64,000 nucleotides of DNA from Coprobacillus cateniformis. Lineage in GTDB: Bacteria > Bacillota_I > Bacilli_A > Erysipelotrichales > Coprobacillaceae. The position numbers were made by a program, and so were the translations under genes. The notes beneath the pieces are model-generated. The model worked only from the letters and a program-made list of their open reading frames with translations. It did no database searches and was not told where the DNA came from. The DNA lies in assembly GCF_009767585.1 (NCBI RefSeq), contig NZ_WSNW01000001.1, forward strand, positions 186,001-250,000, written 5' to 3'. The stretch's first letter is position 1. Every line of letters begins with the position of its first letter. This document shows positions 1-9,782 of this stretch, in pieces.

Positions 1-46
1 TTTCAATGTAGATAATAGCATCTTCTAAAGCCTTTTGATAGTTCAT
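1..46 (-). CDS. AraC-type regulator, N-terminal fragment (runs off window)
   Basis: Only the first 15 codons are inside the window, reading MNYQKALEDAIIYIE from an ATG at 46. A Shine-Dalgarno AAGGAT lies at 55-60. This opening is typical of AraC-family regulators with a C-terminal effector-binding domain, which often begin with an amphipathic helix of this type. The identification rests on 15 residues and is tentative. The gene follows the C45 hydrolase closely on the same strand and could be the last gene of that operon. Confidence 0.4.
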   Translation of the reverse strand, partial: MNYQKALEDAIIYIE

Positions 47-61
47 GTTTTTATATCCTTT

Positions 62-1174
62 CTATAATGATTGCCAATCAAACAATCCTTTTTGAACATC
101 ATCAATATGAATTTCAATTTCTGATGTTTGATTATCAAATGGTTGAGATAAATGATACAGATTCCAGCCATTCTCATGTCTCCCACCCCAGCATAACTCG
201 ATTGTCCCATCAATCGGTGAAATAATCATACTTTTGGTTGTACCAAAACTTTCTTTATAATTATGAAAACAAAGTCCATCAGGATATTTATCTAATAACA
301 TTTCTTTGAGTTTTTCTCTTGTGACTGTTGTTTCTTGCTCCAACTCTTTTTGTATATACTGATAGCGACCAATACTATGTGTAAAAACTTGTTTTTCTAA
401 ATGTACGAATTCAGATAATATAGAATGATTTGTTGCATGAATCATCTGTTGAGAACTATAAACATCAATTTCTCGAAATGCTTTTTGACCATCCATCGTT
501 TGGACAAGTGCCCCATGACCTGTCTTATCTAATAAAATGATATTCATATTAAAAACAATTGGCATATCTTTTAAATAAGCTAATGCCTCTTTTGTATTTT
601 TACAGTTATCAAGCAGTGCTCTCACAACAACCCAATATTGTAAACCTTGAAATTGTGGTTTTTGCATATGAGGTAAGTTAGCAACAGGAAGACCACATGA
701 ACTGATTGTGACAGCTAAACCCTGATCATTGAAACCATCATCCCGTCCAAATTGTAACATAGATGTTCCAATATGTGTATAATTGCCTTTTGCCACTGTT
801 CTCATCAGACAAAAATCTTCAAGTTCACAAGAAAATTCATAATTTCTTGCAAGTAATGGCTTCTTTTCAGCCGTCATACTTGGAAGCAATGCAATATGAC
901 TACAGCGAGGAATATAACAAGTCATATTATAGAAGAATAATGATTCTAATGATACATTCAAAGCATCAGCAAAGCCATTGATTTCATCAGTTAATCCTGG
1001 ACACCATTTATCAAGTAATTGATTGGTTTCTTGAATCTGATAAAGAGTCATTTCTGGTTTTACAATATATTTTGATTTTAATAATAAATTTGTCTCAATC
1101 ATCTTTCCTAATTGATAACCAATTTCATAATGGGTTCCACTGACCTCAATAGTACGTGTCTGTATAGTTAACAT
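62..1174 (-). CDS. C45-family Ntn hydrolase / acyltransferase-like protein
   Basis: The 370-residue protein has the layout of the peptidase C45 / acyl-CoA:6-aminopenicillanate acyltransferase-like group of N-terminal nucleophile hydrolases. These are cut autocatalytically before a cysteine that becomes the nucleophile and then cleave or transfer amide-linked acyl groups. The likely nucleophile is Cys91 in PRCSHIALLP, followed by the conserved LLARNYEF block. No signal peptide is evident, so it is probably cytoplasmic. Its ATG sits one base after the nagA stop, so translation is probably coupled. The substrate cannot be read from sequence; amino-sugar or N-acyl amino acid metabolism would fit the neighbour but is inference. 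Confidence 0.75.
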   Translation of the reverse strand: MLTIQTRTIEVSGTHYEIGYQLGKMIETNLLLKSKYIVKPEMTLYQIQETNQLLDKWCPGLTDEINGFADALNVSLESLFFYNMTCYIPRCSHIALLPSMTAEKKPLLARNYEFSCELEDFCLMRTVAKGNYTHIGTSMLQFGRDDGFNDQGLAVTISSCGLPVANLPHMQKPQFQGLQYWVVVRALLDNCKNTKEALAYLKDMPIVFNMNIILLDKTGHGALVQTMDGQKAFREIDVYSSQQMIHATNHSILSEFVHLEKQVFTHSIGRYQYIQKELEQETTVTREKLKEMLLDKYPDGLCFHNYKESFGTTKSMIISPIDGTIELCWGGRHENGWNLYHLSQPFDNQTSEIEIHIDDVQKGLFDWQSL

Positions 1175-1175
1175 A

Positions 1176-2306
1176 TTATAACACCTTTCCTTTCACTATT
1201 GTTTGTTTAATCTGGAAATTATCATCAAAGAAAATAATATCTGCAAAATTCCCTACTTTTATTTCTCCCATTTTATCAATACCTAAACTTTTCGCTGGAT
1301 TATAACTTGCTAAAGAAACAGCTTCATTCAAAGTTAATCCTAAATGCTGATATACATTTTTGACGCATTGATTCATATCAGCCTGACTCCCTGCTAGAGT
1401 TCCATTTAATAATCTGACTTGATGATTGTTGATACGAACTGTTCCCATTGATGACTCATAAATACCATCTGGTAATCCTGCGGTTTCTACAGAATCAGTT
1501 ATCAAAACCACCTTGTCTTTTCCTTTCGTTTTTAAGAGGATTTTAGCAGCTGGATAAGAAACATGTATTCCATCTAATACCAATTCAGCATATACATTTT
1601 GATTTATCATCACAGTTCCTGTAACACCCACTTCCCTATGGGTTAGAGGTGTCATTGCATTATAAGTGTGGGTTGCTGATGTAGCACCTAAGTCAATTGC
1701 TCTTTGTGCTTCTTGATAGGTCGCATTGGTATGACCCAATGAGACAATAATACCTTTCTCACATAAATAGGGTATCAATTCAGTAGCCCCTTCTAATTCT
1801 GGAGCAAGTGATACTTTTTTGACGATATCTTCATTATTATTGACAATAGAAACAAAGTTTTGAATAGTAGGATGGATCATATATTCTTCCGGTTGTGCTC
1901 CTTTGTAAACTTTACTGAAAAATGGTCCTTCCATATGAACGCCTAAAATTTGTGCTCCTTCAACTTTTTCTTTATTTTTGACAACATTTTCAATCGCATG
2001 TGAAATAGATTCAATAGGCATTGTGACTGTGCTTACAAGAAAAGAAGTCACACCTGTTTGTAAAGATGCTTTTGAAATGGCATTGAGACTTTCGAAAGTT
2101 GAATCCATCACTTGATATCCACCTCTACCATGAGTATGAATATCAATAAACCCTGGACTCACATATAACTCTTTGGCATTTATGATGTCTTCTTTTTCTG
2201 GTTTCCTCTCACTAATTTCTACAACCTTATCTCCCTCTATAAAAACATTTTTAGTAACAATTTCATCATGTAGAATAACTTTTCCATTGATTATGCACTT
2301 TTTCAT
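1176..2306 (-). CDS. nagA: N-acetylglucosamine-6-phosphate deacetylase
   Basis: NagA removes acetate from GlcNAc-6-phosphate to give glucosamine-6-phosphate, feeding amino sugars from host glycans or the cell wall into glycolysis. The 376-residue length is normal. Amidohydrolase metal and active-site motifs appear in order: FIDIHTHG (His57, His59), HMEGPF near residue 125, GHTNAT and THTYNAM in the middle, and the catalytic Asp in LITDS. The C-terminal NPAKSLGI block is typical. It heads a two- or three-gene minus-strand operon with the C45 hydrolase and perhaps the AraC-like gene. No nagB adjoins it here. Confidence 0.95.
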   Translation of the reverse strand: MKKCIINGKVILHDEIVTKNVFIEGDKVVEISERKPEKEDIINAKELYVSPGFIDIHTHGRGGYQVMDSTFESLNAISKASLQTGVTSFLVSTVTMPIESISHAIENVVKNKEKVEGAQILGVHMEGPFFSKVYKGAQPEEYMIHPTIQNFVSIVNNNEDIVKKVSLAPELEGATELIPYLCEKGIIVSLGHTNATYQEAQRAIDLGATSATHTYNAMTPLTHREVGVTGTVMINQNVYAELVLDGIHVSYPAAKILLKTKGKDKVVLITDSVETAGLPDGIYESSMGTVRINNHQVRLLNGTLAGSQADMNQCVKNVYQHLGLTLNEAVSLASYNPAKSLGIDKMGEIKVGNFADIIFFDDNFQIKQTIVKGKVL

Positions 2307-2393
2307 AATATTTCGTATACTTCCTTTCTCTCATTTCCTTCATTTTATCAAAGTTTGTTATTGTCTTCATGATATTTTCTGCTATAAACATCT

Positions 2394-2416
2394 AAAAAAA
2401 GACATCATGTGATGCC
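2394..2416 (-). terminator. intrinsic terminator upstream of nagA
   Basis: On the minus strand GGCATCA and TGATGTC pair around a two-base loop and are followed by seven T residues (plus-strand A run 2394-2400). It lies just downstream of the decayed VOC gene and would have ended that transcript before nagA. Confidence 0.7.
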
Positions 2417-2467
2417 TTCATCTATTAAAAGAATTTCTTTCCATTTAAAATATTAATATGATATTCT

Positions 2468-2730
2468 TTAGTTACAGTTATTATCTGTTTTTTCAACGGT
2501 ATTTTGTCTATAATGTTTGGCATGTGAGCCCATAATAATAACAGTTGGCACATCCTTCACTGATAGAATAACAGCCATGCAAGGTGCTTCATCAGCACTT
2601 ACTGCAAATGATGCATAAAGTCCATTCCTATCTCCCCAAATTGGCACTAATCCTAACTATTCTGTATAATAATCATAACATGCTTCATAGTCTTTTCTAA
2701 CCAATATGTGAATGGTTATTTCATTTTTCT
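2468..2730 (-). pseudogene. VOC / glyoxalase-like protein, decayed
   Basis: Conceptual translation on the minus strand gives ITIHILVRKDYEACYDYYTE, a stop, then LGLVPIWGDRNGLYASF and ILSVKDVP. This is the pattern of a vicinal oxygen chelate protein of the bleomycin-resistance/glyoxalase superfamily, about 85 residues long. There is one in-frame TAG inside the conserved YYTE-LGL junction, and no start codon in frame: the nearby ATG reads into another frame and stops after two codons. The gene is therefore dead. The original substrate is unknown. Confidence 0.7.
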
Positions 2731-2945
2731 ATTACCACTCTTCCTATGTACTATTATAAGATAAGTTGTTTCATGGATTATTGTAAGAAATAGACACAGA
2801 AAATTGATCACTTCACTCTTTTATAAACTTTCATAAGAAAATTTTAATGCTATTTTATGATTATATACACTTTAAGAATGATATTGATTTTTTCTCTTGA
2901 ATACTTTTTAATAAGTCATTTTATTTTTTAACTTCGCTTTTTAAC

Positions 2946-3155
2946 CTAATATAATAAATAATTGCTCCTATAAAATAAGGAATATTCATCTCCATTAAAA
3001 ACACCTTCATCCCCACTTCGAAATTCACCAGCTTCTACTTCTAAAAACTTTTCCATAACACCATGAACTCTTTTCAAATCTTTTAAACTGAATGGATCTA
3101 TCTCTTGTATCATGTCATAGGCTTCAATTGAATAGGGTGGTTTATAATCCTTCAT
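2946..3155 (-). pseudogene. Fic-family protein remnant with internal deletion
   Basis: This 69-codon ORF starts MKDYKPPYSI, the usual opening of stand-alone Fic-family proteins, then jumps directly to EAYDMIQEIDPFSLKDLKRV and a block ending FRSGDEGVFNGDE. In intact Fic proteins the second block lies roughly 80-100 residues further on, just before the HPFxxGNGR active-site loop. The N-terminal alpha-helical region has been lost in frame, and everything after GVFNGDE, including the AMPylation motif, is absent. It cannot be an active AMP transferase. No toxin or antitoxin partner is seen next to it. Confidence 0.7.
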
Positions 3156-3289
3156 TTTATCACCTCATCTTGCTTATTATCTTGGTTACTTTCATAAAAA
3201 ACAAATTTAATCAATCAACTCTAAGACATTTTGATGTTTAGCAAACAACTGATCATCTTCCATACTATTTACTTTTAAACCTTTATCAA

Positions 3290-3781
3290 TTATGAATCTA
3301 ACAAATCATTCAAACTCATTAGCTTACAGCCTTTACTCTCATAATAATGAAGCATTTCATCAATCTTCTTTTTATCATAACTTGTAATACAATCAGATAA
3401 GACATTGACTTGATAATCTGCCTTGCGTAAATTATAAGTCGTTGATTTCACACAAGCAACAGCATCTGCACCTGTAATATAAAACTCACCTATTTGATTT
3501 TCAGTTATAAAGTTTGCAAATTCCTCACTTGTTAATGCATTTCCTTTAGATTTTATAAAAATATGATCTGATACTATTTTTAAATCAGAAACCAATTCAG
3601 ATCCAGGTGTATTAGGTTTGAATGTTCTTGTTCCTGCTGATAAATTATAATGTCTTATGTAAACAACATACATATCATTTTTAACTGCCCAATCTATTGA
3701 ACGATTAATATTATCAATAATTTCCTTATAATTCTTTGTAATATCGTTTTGAATATCTATAACTACTAAAGCTTTTTCCAT
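3290..3781 (-). CDS. isochorismatase-like cysteine hydrolase
   Basis: The 163-residue protein matches the isochorismatase/nicotinamidase alpha-beta hydrolase fold. Its triad can be placed at Asp9 (VVIDIQND), Lys77 or Lys79 (IFIKSKGNAL) and the nucleophile Cys110 (GADAVACVKSTTYNLRKADY). The cis-peptide turn before the cysteine and the C-terminal VLSDCITS block are as expected. Members hydrolyse amides or vinyl ethers such as nicotinamide, N-carbamoyl compounds or isochorismate; the true substrate is not evident. It stands alone, followed by a short noncoding gap. It is probably cytoplasmic. Confidence 0.85.
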   Translation of the reverse strand: MEKALVVIDIQNDITKNYKEIIDNINRSIDWAVKNDMYVVYIRHYNLSAGTRTFKPNTPGSELVSDLKIVSDHIFIKSKGNALTSEEFANFITENQIGEFYITGADAVACVKSTTYNLRKADYQVNVLSDCITSYDKKKIDEMLHYYESKGCKLMSLNDLLDS

Positions 3782-4046
3782 TGTACGCTCTCTCCTTCTT
3801 ATAAATAGATACTATCATCACATCATTATTAATGTGTTGAGTTCTTGAATCATTAACATATTGAATTGTATAATGCTTATTCAATTTTAGTTTCTATTCT
3901 TGCAAAACAATAGAAAATTAATTGAGCCTTCATTCCCCTACTTTCTTCCTATACTTTGTTCTGACTAAAATAGCCAATTTATCTATAAAGCATTTTACAT
4001 TGAATATGTTAATACTATCATATCATTTATAACTTGCAACAGCGTG

Positions 4047-4949
4047 TCATGTTCTATATTTTTCTTGGATTTTTTTAGCTCTTTCAAATATAATATTACG
4101 AATACTTTGAGGAGCAATCACTTCTACTTTATCCCCACAAGATAATATATAACTAAAGAGAAGTTCATTATTTGGCATGAGTGTTTCTACCAATAAACTT
4201 CCATCTTTGTTTTTAGTGACCTCATCATCAAATTTCTCATAAACTTGAACTGACATACTTTTATCAAACAAAAGTGTGACTTGAATCATTTCCATTTCAA
4301 ATTTTTCTGCTCTTGTAAAAATCTCATTTGGTATATTACGAATATATTCATCATCTGTCATCTCTAAATCTCGAATACGTATTAATTTGAAAAAACGGTA
4401 ATCATTTCGCATACAACAATATCCATATAAATACCAATCATAAGACTTGAAAACCAGTTTCAGTGGTTCAACAGTACGCTGAATGCATTCACCTTTACCA
4501 TTATAGTAATTAAACATAACTTTCTTATTCTTAAAAATTGCACTTTGTAACAAATGAAAAACTTCTTTCCTTGCACCACTTTTTGTCCAACTTGAAAAAT
4601 CAAATTCAAACCAATCTGTGTTTTGTTTTTGAAATACACTACTCAGTTTTGATAAAAGAGCACTCGTATCTCCTTCTTCTATGATTCTAATCCCTTGTAA
4701 AGCCATCAATATTTGTTTCTGTTCCTCTTCACTTAGAAGAGATTTATTAAGCACAAAATTCTCTTGAATAAAGATACCTCCACCTTTACCCTGTGTAGCA
4801 TATACAGGTATTCCTGCTAAACTCAATATGTCAATATCCCTATAAATAGTTCTTACTGAAACCTCAAAATGTTCAGCTAATTCTGGTGCAGTCATATGCC
4901 CTTTTTGCAGCAAAAGATACACCATTTGAAAATATCTATTGTCTTTCAT
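4047..4949 (-). CDS. YafY-type HTH / WYL-domain transcriptional regulator
   Basis: The protein is an N-terminal DeoR-like winged helix (MTAPELAEHFEVSVRTIYRD) followed by a WYL domain with its signature region YDWYLYGYCCMRNDYRFF, and a C-terminal WCX-like extension. Such proteins are ligand- or nucleic-acid-responsive repressors. An ATG 11 codons further upstream (4982) exists, but the chosen start at 4949 has GGTGGGAT just upstream and gives the usual MKDNRYFQ opening, about 300 residues. No clear target gene is adjacent: the isochorismatase-like gene is downstream with a gap and the DUF1963 gene is upstream. Its role is inferred from the family. Confidence 0.88.
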   Translation of the reverse strand: MKDNRYFQMVYLLLQKGHMTAPELAEHFEVSVRTIYRDIDILSLAGIPVYATQGKGGGIFIQENFVLNKSLLSEEEQKQILMALQGIRIIEEGDTSALLSKLSSVFQKQNTDWFEFDFSSWTKSGARKEVFHLLQSAIFKNKKVMFNYYNGKGECIQRTVEPLKLVFKSYDWYLYGYCCMRNDYRFFKLIRIRDLEMTDDEYIRNIPNEIFTRAEKFEMEMIQVTLLFDKSMSVQVYEKFDDEVTKNKDGSLLVETLMPNNELLFSYILSCGDKVEVIAPQSIRNIIFERAKKIQEKYRT

Positions 4950-5126
4950 AATATCCCACCTCTTGCTCATTATATTAAACATGACATCGATAATCTTGTT
5001 TTCATTGTGTTTTCATAAGATTTAAAAAACCCAAATATATTTTAATAACTTTTTTAATCAAAACAGAACTTAAATCATTTATTACTTCCCACTTATTTAA
5101 CTCTTTTTGATAAAAAAACTCAGTCA

Positions 5127-5999
5127 TTAACCACATTGTAGAATCAGCCATATTCTATCAAAATTTTTATTTTTTAAATCCTGTTTTCGTATCCAAAAAT
5201 AAATGTGACCACAATCACCAAACATATACTCCATATCTTCTGTTTCAATCGTTCCCATTTGAAATAAAAGTATCCAATCTTTACTATTGATTTTAACTTG
5301 TTCTAATATATCATCTGGAATAACAGCAAAATCTTCTGGAGATCCTAACCTATATCCTCTAGTTACTATCTCACATTCTTCTTCCATAGATGATTGAATT
5401 GTATCAGAATAACCAAGAAGTTTTGTCACTTCCCCATATTCATCACATGGATATCCATATTCAATGCGGCATTCATCATAATCTTCCCATTCTATTTCCA
5501 TATCTGTAATTTCAGCAGATAAATCACCATATTCAGGAAAACTGATATGACTTTCAAAAGTTATGGCTAATTCTGGCATAATTGCCTCTTCATCCATATC
5601 CTTAGGAATATTCATAGGAATTAGATGATCTTTTGTGGGAAAATAGTATACCTTGGCTGATCCGTTATCTTTAGGATCAAATCCCCATGGCATACTTATT
5701 TGCTCATAAAAGAAACTTAATATGCCAGTCTTGGGTAATAAATTTTCAGTATCATCATTTTTTACATCTTCAAGATTAATTTGAGCCATAAATGATAAAG
5801 GTCGTTCCTTTGTCTTACCATCAAATGATTCACCTAAAAATCTAGGCCATACAAAATCATTGGGAACTGCTGGTCTACCTCCAATTTTGCTACTGCAAGC
5901 AGTAAGTATTTCATCTGCCTTTTTATATGATATCCGTATTTCATTTCTTGCTAACGCTGTTAATATCACTTTTAACTTATCTTTATTATATCCGCTCAT
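5127..5999 (-). CDS. DUF1963 (YwqG-family) protein
   Basis: This 290-residue soluble protein fits the YwqG/DUF1963 family: an N-terminal KIGGRPAVPNDFVWPR block, PLSFMAQINLEDV, TGILSFFYE and the C-terminal QMGTIETEDMEYMFGDCG, followed by the typical HIYFWIRKQDL end. The family is widespread in bacteria, often beside uncharacterised or toxin-immunity-like genes, and has no established biochemical role. Here it stands alone on the minus strand with about 150 bp of AT-rich DNA on each side. There is no signal peptide or membrane segment. Function unknown. Confidence 0.8.
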   Translation of the reverse strand: MSGYNKDKLKVILTALARNEIRISYKKADEILTACSSKIGGRPAVPNDFVWPRFLGESFDGKTKERPLSFMAQINLEDVKNDDTENLLPKTGILSFFYEQISMPWGFDPKDNGSAKVYYFPTKDHLIPMNIPKDMDEEAIMPELAITFESHISFPEYGDLSAEITDMEIEWEDYDECRIEYGYPCDEYGEVTKLLGYSDTIQSSMEEECEIVTRGYRLGSPEDFAVIPDDILEQVKINSKDWILLFQMGTIETEDMEYMFGDCGHIYFWIRKQDLKNKNFDRIWLILQCG

Positions 6000-6226
6000 A
6001 TCGTTACTCTACATATCTTTCATCATAACTAAGATTTATCTATTGCTTTTTTATTTTATATTTAATTTACCATATCTAAATTGAAATATCTTGTTCAAAA
6101 TTTTATATTTTTATCTTCTCTAATCAATAATTTTTTATCTCTATAAATCAATTAATAATATCTAAAAATTCACTTTAAATTTTATTAACTGGAACTTCTT
6201 ATCTCTTTTTACAACTTCAATATTCT

Positions 6227-8059
6227 TTATTCCTTATTTTTTAATACCTCATTATTCCAAACTAATTTGAATAACTTTGCAAATAACTCATTGCGTTTTT
6301 CTATTTCTTTTTTTCCAAATTTTTGATAAGGCTCAAAGGGGAGTTTATTCTCTTTTATAAACTTAATAAACTGTGGATTATTTTGATAAGCCTGTGTACC
6401 AAGAGATTCAGAATATATGTTTCCTTCATTAGAGCAATATTTATTTAGCTTATATTCATATTTAGCATCATTCAAACTAGCATTTATACTTTTATGTAAT
6501 AAAAGTAATGCACCAAGGCTATTTCTCCAACGTCTAAAATCTTCATGATCTAAATATTCATCAGTAAACCACTCAAAATGATCACAAATAATGTGTTCAA
6601 CTTCAAATGGATTTTTTACTTTTACAGTTTTTACATAATTACAATAGTTTGAAGCAACACCAGTATTTTCCTCAATGTAGCCAGTTATACGTGCCAACAT
6701 ATGTTTGATATATTTTTTAGTAAACCCATTTAATCTAAAATCTTGTAAAACTTTATCACTGTCAAAATCAAGGCTATTATATATAAATAACAATTTATCC
6801 TTTAACTCATTTACATTCAAATTTCTAATTTCTTTCGTTACATTAAAGATATAATTTTTAATTGTACTATATTCAATTTTACTATAATTTGTAACTCTTG
6901 AAACAATATATAAATCGATAAATCTTGCAACAATATTCATTTTTTTAATGATTATATCCCAACTATCTTCAAAACAAATCGTCGATAAAATCAACTGAGG
7001 TTGAAAAGTGAAATTGAGCTGAGCATTATAATACACATATTTTGTTTCCTTTGAAAACTTACTTTCTGCTTCCCTAATTTTCATATATATATCTGCATAT
7101 TTAGCAAACTTTCTAATGAACTGTTCAAAATCATATGATGTTTCAAGGTTTAATTTTTTACTTTCATCTCTAACCCATTTATGAAATGGCCCTCCAATGA
7201 TATCAAAATCTAATTTTACTGCTCCTGCTTTGTTTTCTCTAATAGTTATGGCATATTGTGCTCTTAACCAAGCCTTAATAAATATTTCATCACCCTTGTC
7301 ATCATCTGCTTTTAATTGTAATATTTTATTTTTCCATACCTCATTAAGCTTTTCACGCTCTAAATCATCCCTGATTTCAGAAAGTATATACCCCTTTAAC
7401 ATTTCAGTTGAAGTCAAATTTAATCCTCTGTCATTCATTGTGACAAAAACTTTATGGGCATCTTGTTCTGTGGATGTAACAATTTCAATAAAAAAAACCT
7501 TTTCAGCTAGCCAATCACAAAAATGAAAGATCATATTATCTGTTATTTCCTCTGGAAACAATTCAATAATATCATTATATCTATCATAGAGATTTTTAAC
7601 AGATTCATTCTTATCTGAAGTATCAAATGCTTTATCATTAAAAATTGCATCCATGCAGTCATATCTATCTTCAACTTTTATATTAAATGATTTAGTTCCA
7701 TATGATTCAGAAAAAATCATAGTTTCTATCATGTTATAACTTTTCCCCATAGTTTTTAATCTATTATATAGATACATTAATAATAATGTAAGTGATGAAA
7801 GCCGTTGTTGGCCATCTATAATCGCATTTTCTCTTCCAGCAAGTACAATAGACCCCATAAAATATGCACCATAATCTTGAACCTTTGTTCTATCATCATT
7901 TAATTGATAGAAATTCAAAAATTCAGAAGATAAATCATCAATAAGTTCTTCTATATGTTTCCTTTGCCACATATATTCACGTTGATAATAGTGAATAGAA
8001 TATTTTGTGTTTTGTAATAATTGTTTTAAATTCTTAGGTGATCCTTCTATTTTTTTCAT
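6227..8059 (-). CDS. DUF262/DUF1524 GmrSD-like defence nuclease
   Basis: The protein (610 residues from the chosen start) joins an N-terminal DUF262 domain to a C-terminal DUF1524 HNH-type domain. This is the architecture of GmrSD-like type IV restriction proteins and related anti-phage nucleases. DUF262 motifs are YYQREYMW at about 24-31 and AIIDGQQRLSSL at 79-90; the HNH region shows FEVEHIICDH and WRNSLGALLLLHKSINASL. The start at 8059 has GGAGG seven bases upstream; an ATG eight codons earlier lacks a site. It lies directly downstream of a decayed TnpV gene, the place where the related elements in this window keep their cargo, so it probably arrived as cargo. Confidence 0.85.
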   Translation of the reverse strand: MKKIEGSPKNLKQLLQNTKYSIHYYQREYMWQRKHIEELIDDLSSEFLNFYQLNDDRTKVQDYGAYFMGSIVLAGRENAIIDGQQRLSSLTLLLMYLYNRLKTMGKSYNMIETMIFSESYGTKSFNIKVEDRYDCMDAIFNDKAFDTSDKNESVKNLYDRYNDIIELFPEEITDNMIFHFCDWLAEKVFFIEIVTSTEQDAHKVFVTMNDRGLNLTSTEMLKGYILSEIRDDLEREKLNEVWKNKILQLKADDDKGDEIFIKAWLRAQYAITIRENKAGAVKLDFDIIGGPFHKWVRDESKKLNLETSYDFEQFIRKFAKYADIYMKIREAESKFSKETKYVYYNAQLNFTFQPQLILSTICFEDSWDIIIKKMNIVARFIDLYIVSRVTNYSKIEYSTIKNYIFNVTKEIRNLNVNELKDKLLFIYNSLDFDSDKVLQDFRLNGFTKKYIKHMLARITGYIEENTGVASNYCNYVKTVKVKNPFEVEHIICDHFEWFTDEYLDHEDFRRWRNSLGALLLLHKSINASLNDAKYEYKLNKYCSNEGNIYSESLGTQAYQNNPQFIKFIKENKLPFEPYQKFGKKEIEKRNELFAKLFKLVWNNEVLKNKE

Positions 8060-8164
8060 TTGTTTTCCTCCAACATTACCCAAATTATACCATTTTATTT
8101 TATACTAATGAATAAAAAATTAACTTGTCATAAAACAAATAAAACATTTCTCTTCCTGTTTATA

Positions 8165-8425
8165 GATAATCTCTTTTCTTACAATTTTTCAATATATTTC
8201 TGAACATTGTACATTTCTTGTACACTTTGTATTTGGTTTTTCAGTTTCTTAGCAGTATTTCTTTGTTAGCTATTTAATTATTCTTCATACAAATTATTCA
8301 CATCTTTATCAACTCATTTAGTGTACTTGTAAAGCTGTCCACTTGTCAGTAAACTTGCATATAATATTTCTTACTCCTCTTTCATATACATTCATTTTCT
8401 TCTTCCATATTTTGATTAGTTCACC
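8165..8425 (-). pseudogene. TnpV-like gene, heavily decayed
   Basis: Minus-strand translation gives SKYGRRK, stop, LYASLLTSGQLYKYTK, stop, VDKDVNNLYEE and NVQKYIEKL, with at least four stop codons. It matches the order of motifs in the two intact TnpV genes of this window: SKYGRMKLNYLKE, NQLYDYLQ, IDKEANEMYE and NNIQNCIEKI. This marks the mobilisation end of an old element of the same family. The rest of its mobilisation region seems to have been replaced by the IS21 and IS256 insertions immediately to the right. Confidence 0.7.
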
Positions 8426-8546
8426 GTAAATGTTAATATAAAAATGTAGGAAATTGTTAAAACAGAAATGTAGGTTTTTCTACATTTTTTTTGATAAACT
8501 CTCTGATGTGTTTAACACATATATTAACAATGGAGGTTATCAAAAA

Positions 8547-9770
8547 ATGAGATTTGATATTAAAGAGAAAATGGAGGTATTAAAATTGAATAACGATAAT
8601 GTAAAGCCTAATTTCCATGAATTAGGCAGACAATGGGGTTATGACTACAGAACTGCTAAAAAATATTTTTTTCAGGATAAACAGCCATCTCACAATTCAT
8701 CTGTTCATAAAAGAAAATCGGTGCTTGATGATTTCAAGGAGATTATTGAGGATAAGATAAATCATGGTATTACCAATATCATGAGCATTTACCTCTTTAT
8801 TCGTGATGAAAAGGGCTATACAGGTAAATATTCAACTGTGAGAACTTATGCTTCCTCACTTAAGAAAGAAAAAACCAAAAAAGCAACAATCCGGATTGAG
8901 AAAACCCCTGATATATCTGGACAGGTCGACTGGAAAGAAACAATGACAATGTATAACTGCCAAGGTGAACCCATAACCTTTAATCTATTTCTGTTTGTCC
9001 TTGTATACTCCAGACTGAAGTTTGTTAGGCTGACCCTTGACAGAAAACAGGAAACGCTCTTCACCTGTCTATGTGAATGTTTCCGTTATATTGAGGGTAT
9101 TCCAAAAGAAATATGGTTTGACAATATGAAAACGGTTGTTGATCATTCAAAAAGTCAGTTTACCTGCACGGTCTTTAATTCAACATTTTACCAGTTTTCT
9201 AAAGACATGAATTTTCTGCCTATTGCCTGTCGGCCATTTCGACCGCAGACAAAAGGAAAGGTTGAATCATTAGCCAAGTTAACTGAACGATTAAGCGTCT
9301 ACAATTATGAGTTCGATACATTATGCGATCTCAATAAAATTGTCAATGTCTTTTTGGAAAATATCAACTGTGAGAAATCACAGGCAACTGATATAGCCCC
9401 TAACGAAAGATGGATAACTGAAAAAGGAGAACTTACACCTCTTAATAGTCACATGATTGAATCTTATGAATGTAATGCCTTCTGGAGAAAGGTATCACAG
9501 GAATCAATGATTGTCTATCAGGGCAATAAGTACTCCGTACCTGTCGAATACATCGGCAAAGAAGTGATGATTACACTGCATGACGATTATATTCGTATAT
9601 ATTATAACGATAAACTGATACAAAATCATCAATTAAGTGAGAATAAGCTGAATTATAAAAAAGAGGATGCCATAGATATCTTGAAATCGGATATCTTTTC
9701 ACATAGAAGCGATGAAGATATAGAAAATTTTATAGATGAAAACATGAGTATATATGATGAAATCAAATAG
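8547..9770 (+). CDS. istA: IS21-family transposase IstA
   Basis: The 407-residue protein begins MRFDIKEKMEVLKL and has an N-terminal helix-turn-helix (NFHELGRQWGYDYRTAKKYF) and an rve-type DDE integrase core. Its catalytic acids fall in SGQVDWKE, IWFDNMKTVV and the RPQTKGKVESLAKLTERL block. The start at 8547 is preceded by TGGAGG; the longer open frame upstream runs into the IS end. IstA needs the AAA+ partner IstB, which is broken downstream, so although istA looks intact the element is probably immobile. Confidence 0.9.
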   Translation: MRFDIKEKMEVLKLNNDNVKPNFHELGRQWGYDYRTAKKYFFQDKQPSHNSSVHKRKSVLDDFKEIIEDKINHGITNIMSIYLFIRDEKGYTGKYSTVRTYASSLKKEKTKKATIRIEKTPDISGQVDWKETMTMYNCQGEPITFNLFLFVLVYSRLKFVRLTLDRKQETLFTCLCECFRYIEGIPKEIWFDNMKTVVDHSKSQFTCTVFNSTFYQFSKDMNFLPIACRPFRPQTKGKVESLAKLTERLSVYNYEFDTLCDLNKIVNVFLENINCEKSQATDIAPNERWITEKGELTPLNSHMIESYECNAFWRKVSQESMIVYQGNKYSVPVEYIGKEVMITLHDDYIRIYYNDKLIQNHQLSENKLNYKKEDAIDILKSDIFSHRSDEDIENFIDENMSIYDEIK

Positions 9771-9782
9771 AAGGAGAGTCAA

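Noticed and set aside
2340..2400. possible catabolite-response or riboswitch leader before nagA
   Set aside because: No convincing cre box, promoter pair or riboswitch fold could be traced by eye.
3197..3289. open tail MEDDQLFAKHQNVLELID downstream of the isochorismatase-like gene
   Set aside because: Too short, without ribosome site or recognisable family; may be debris of a lost gene.
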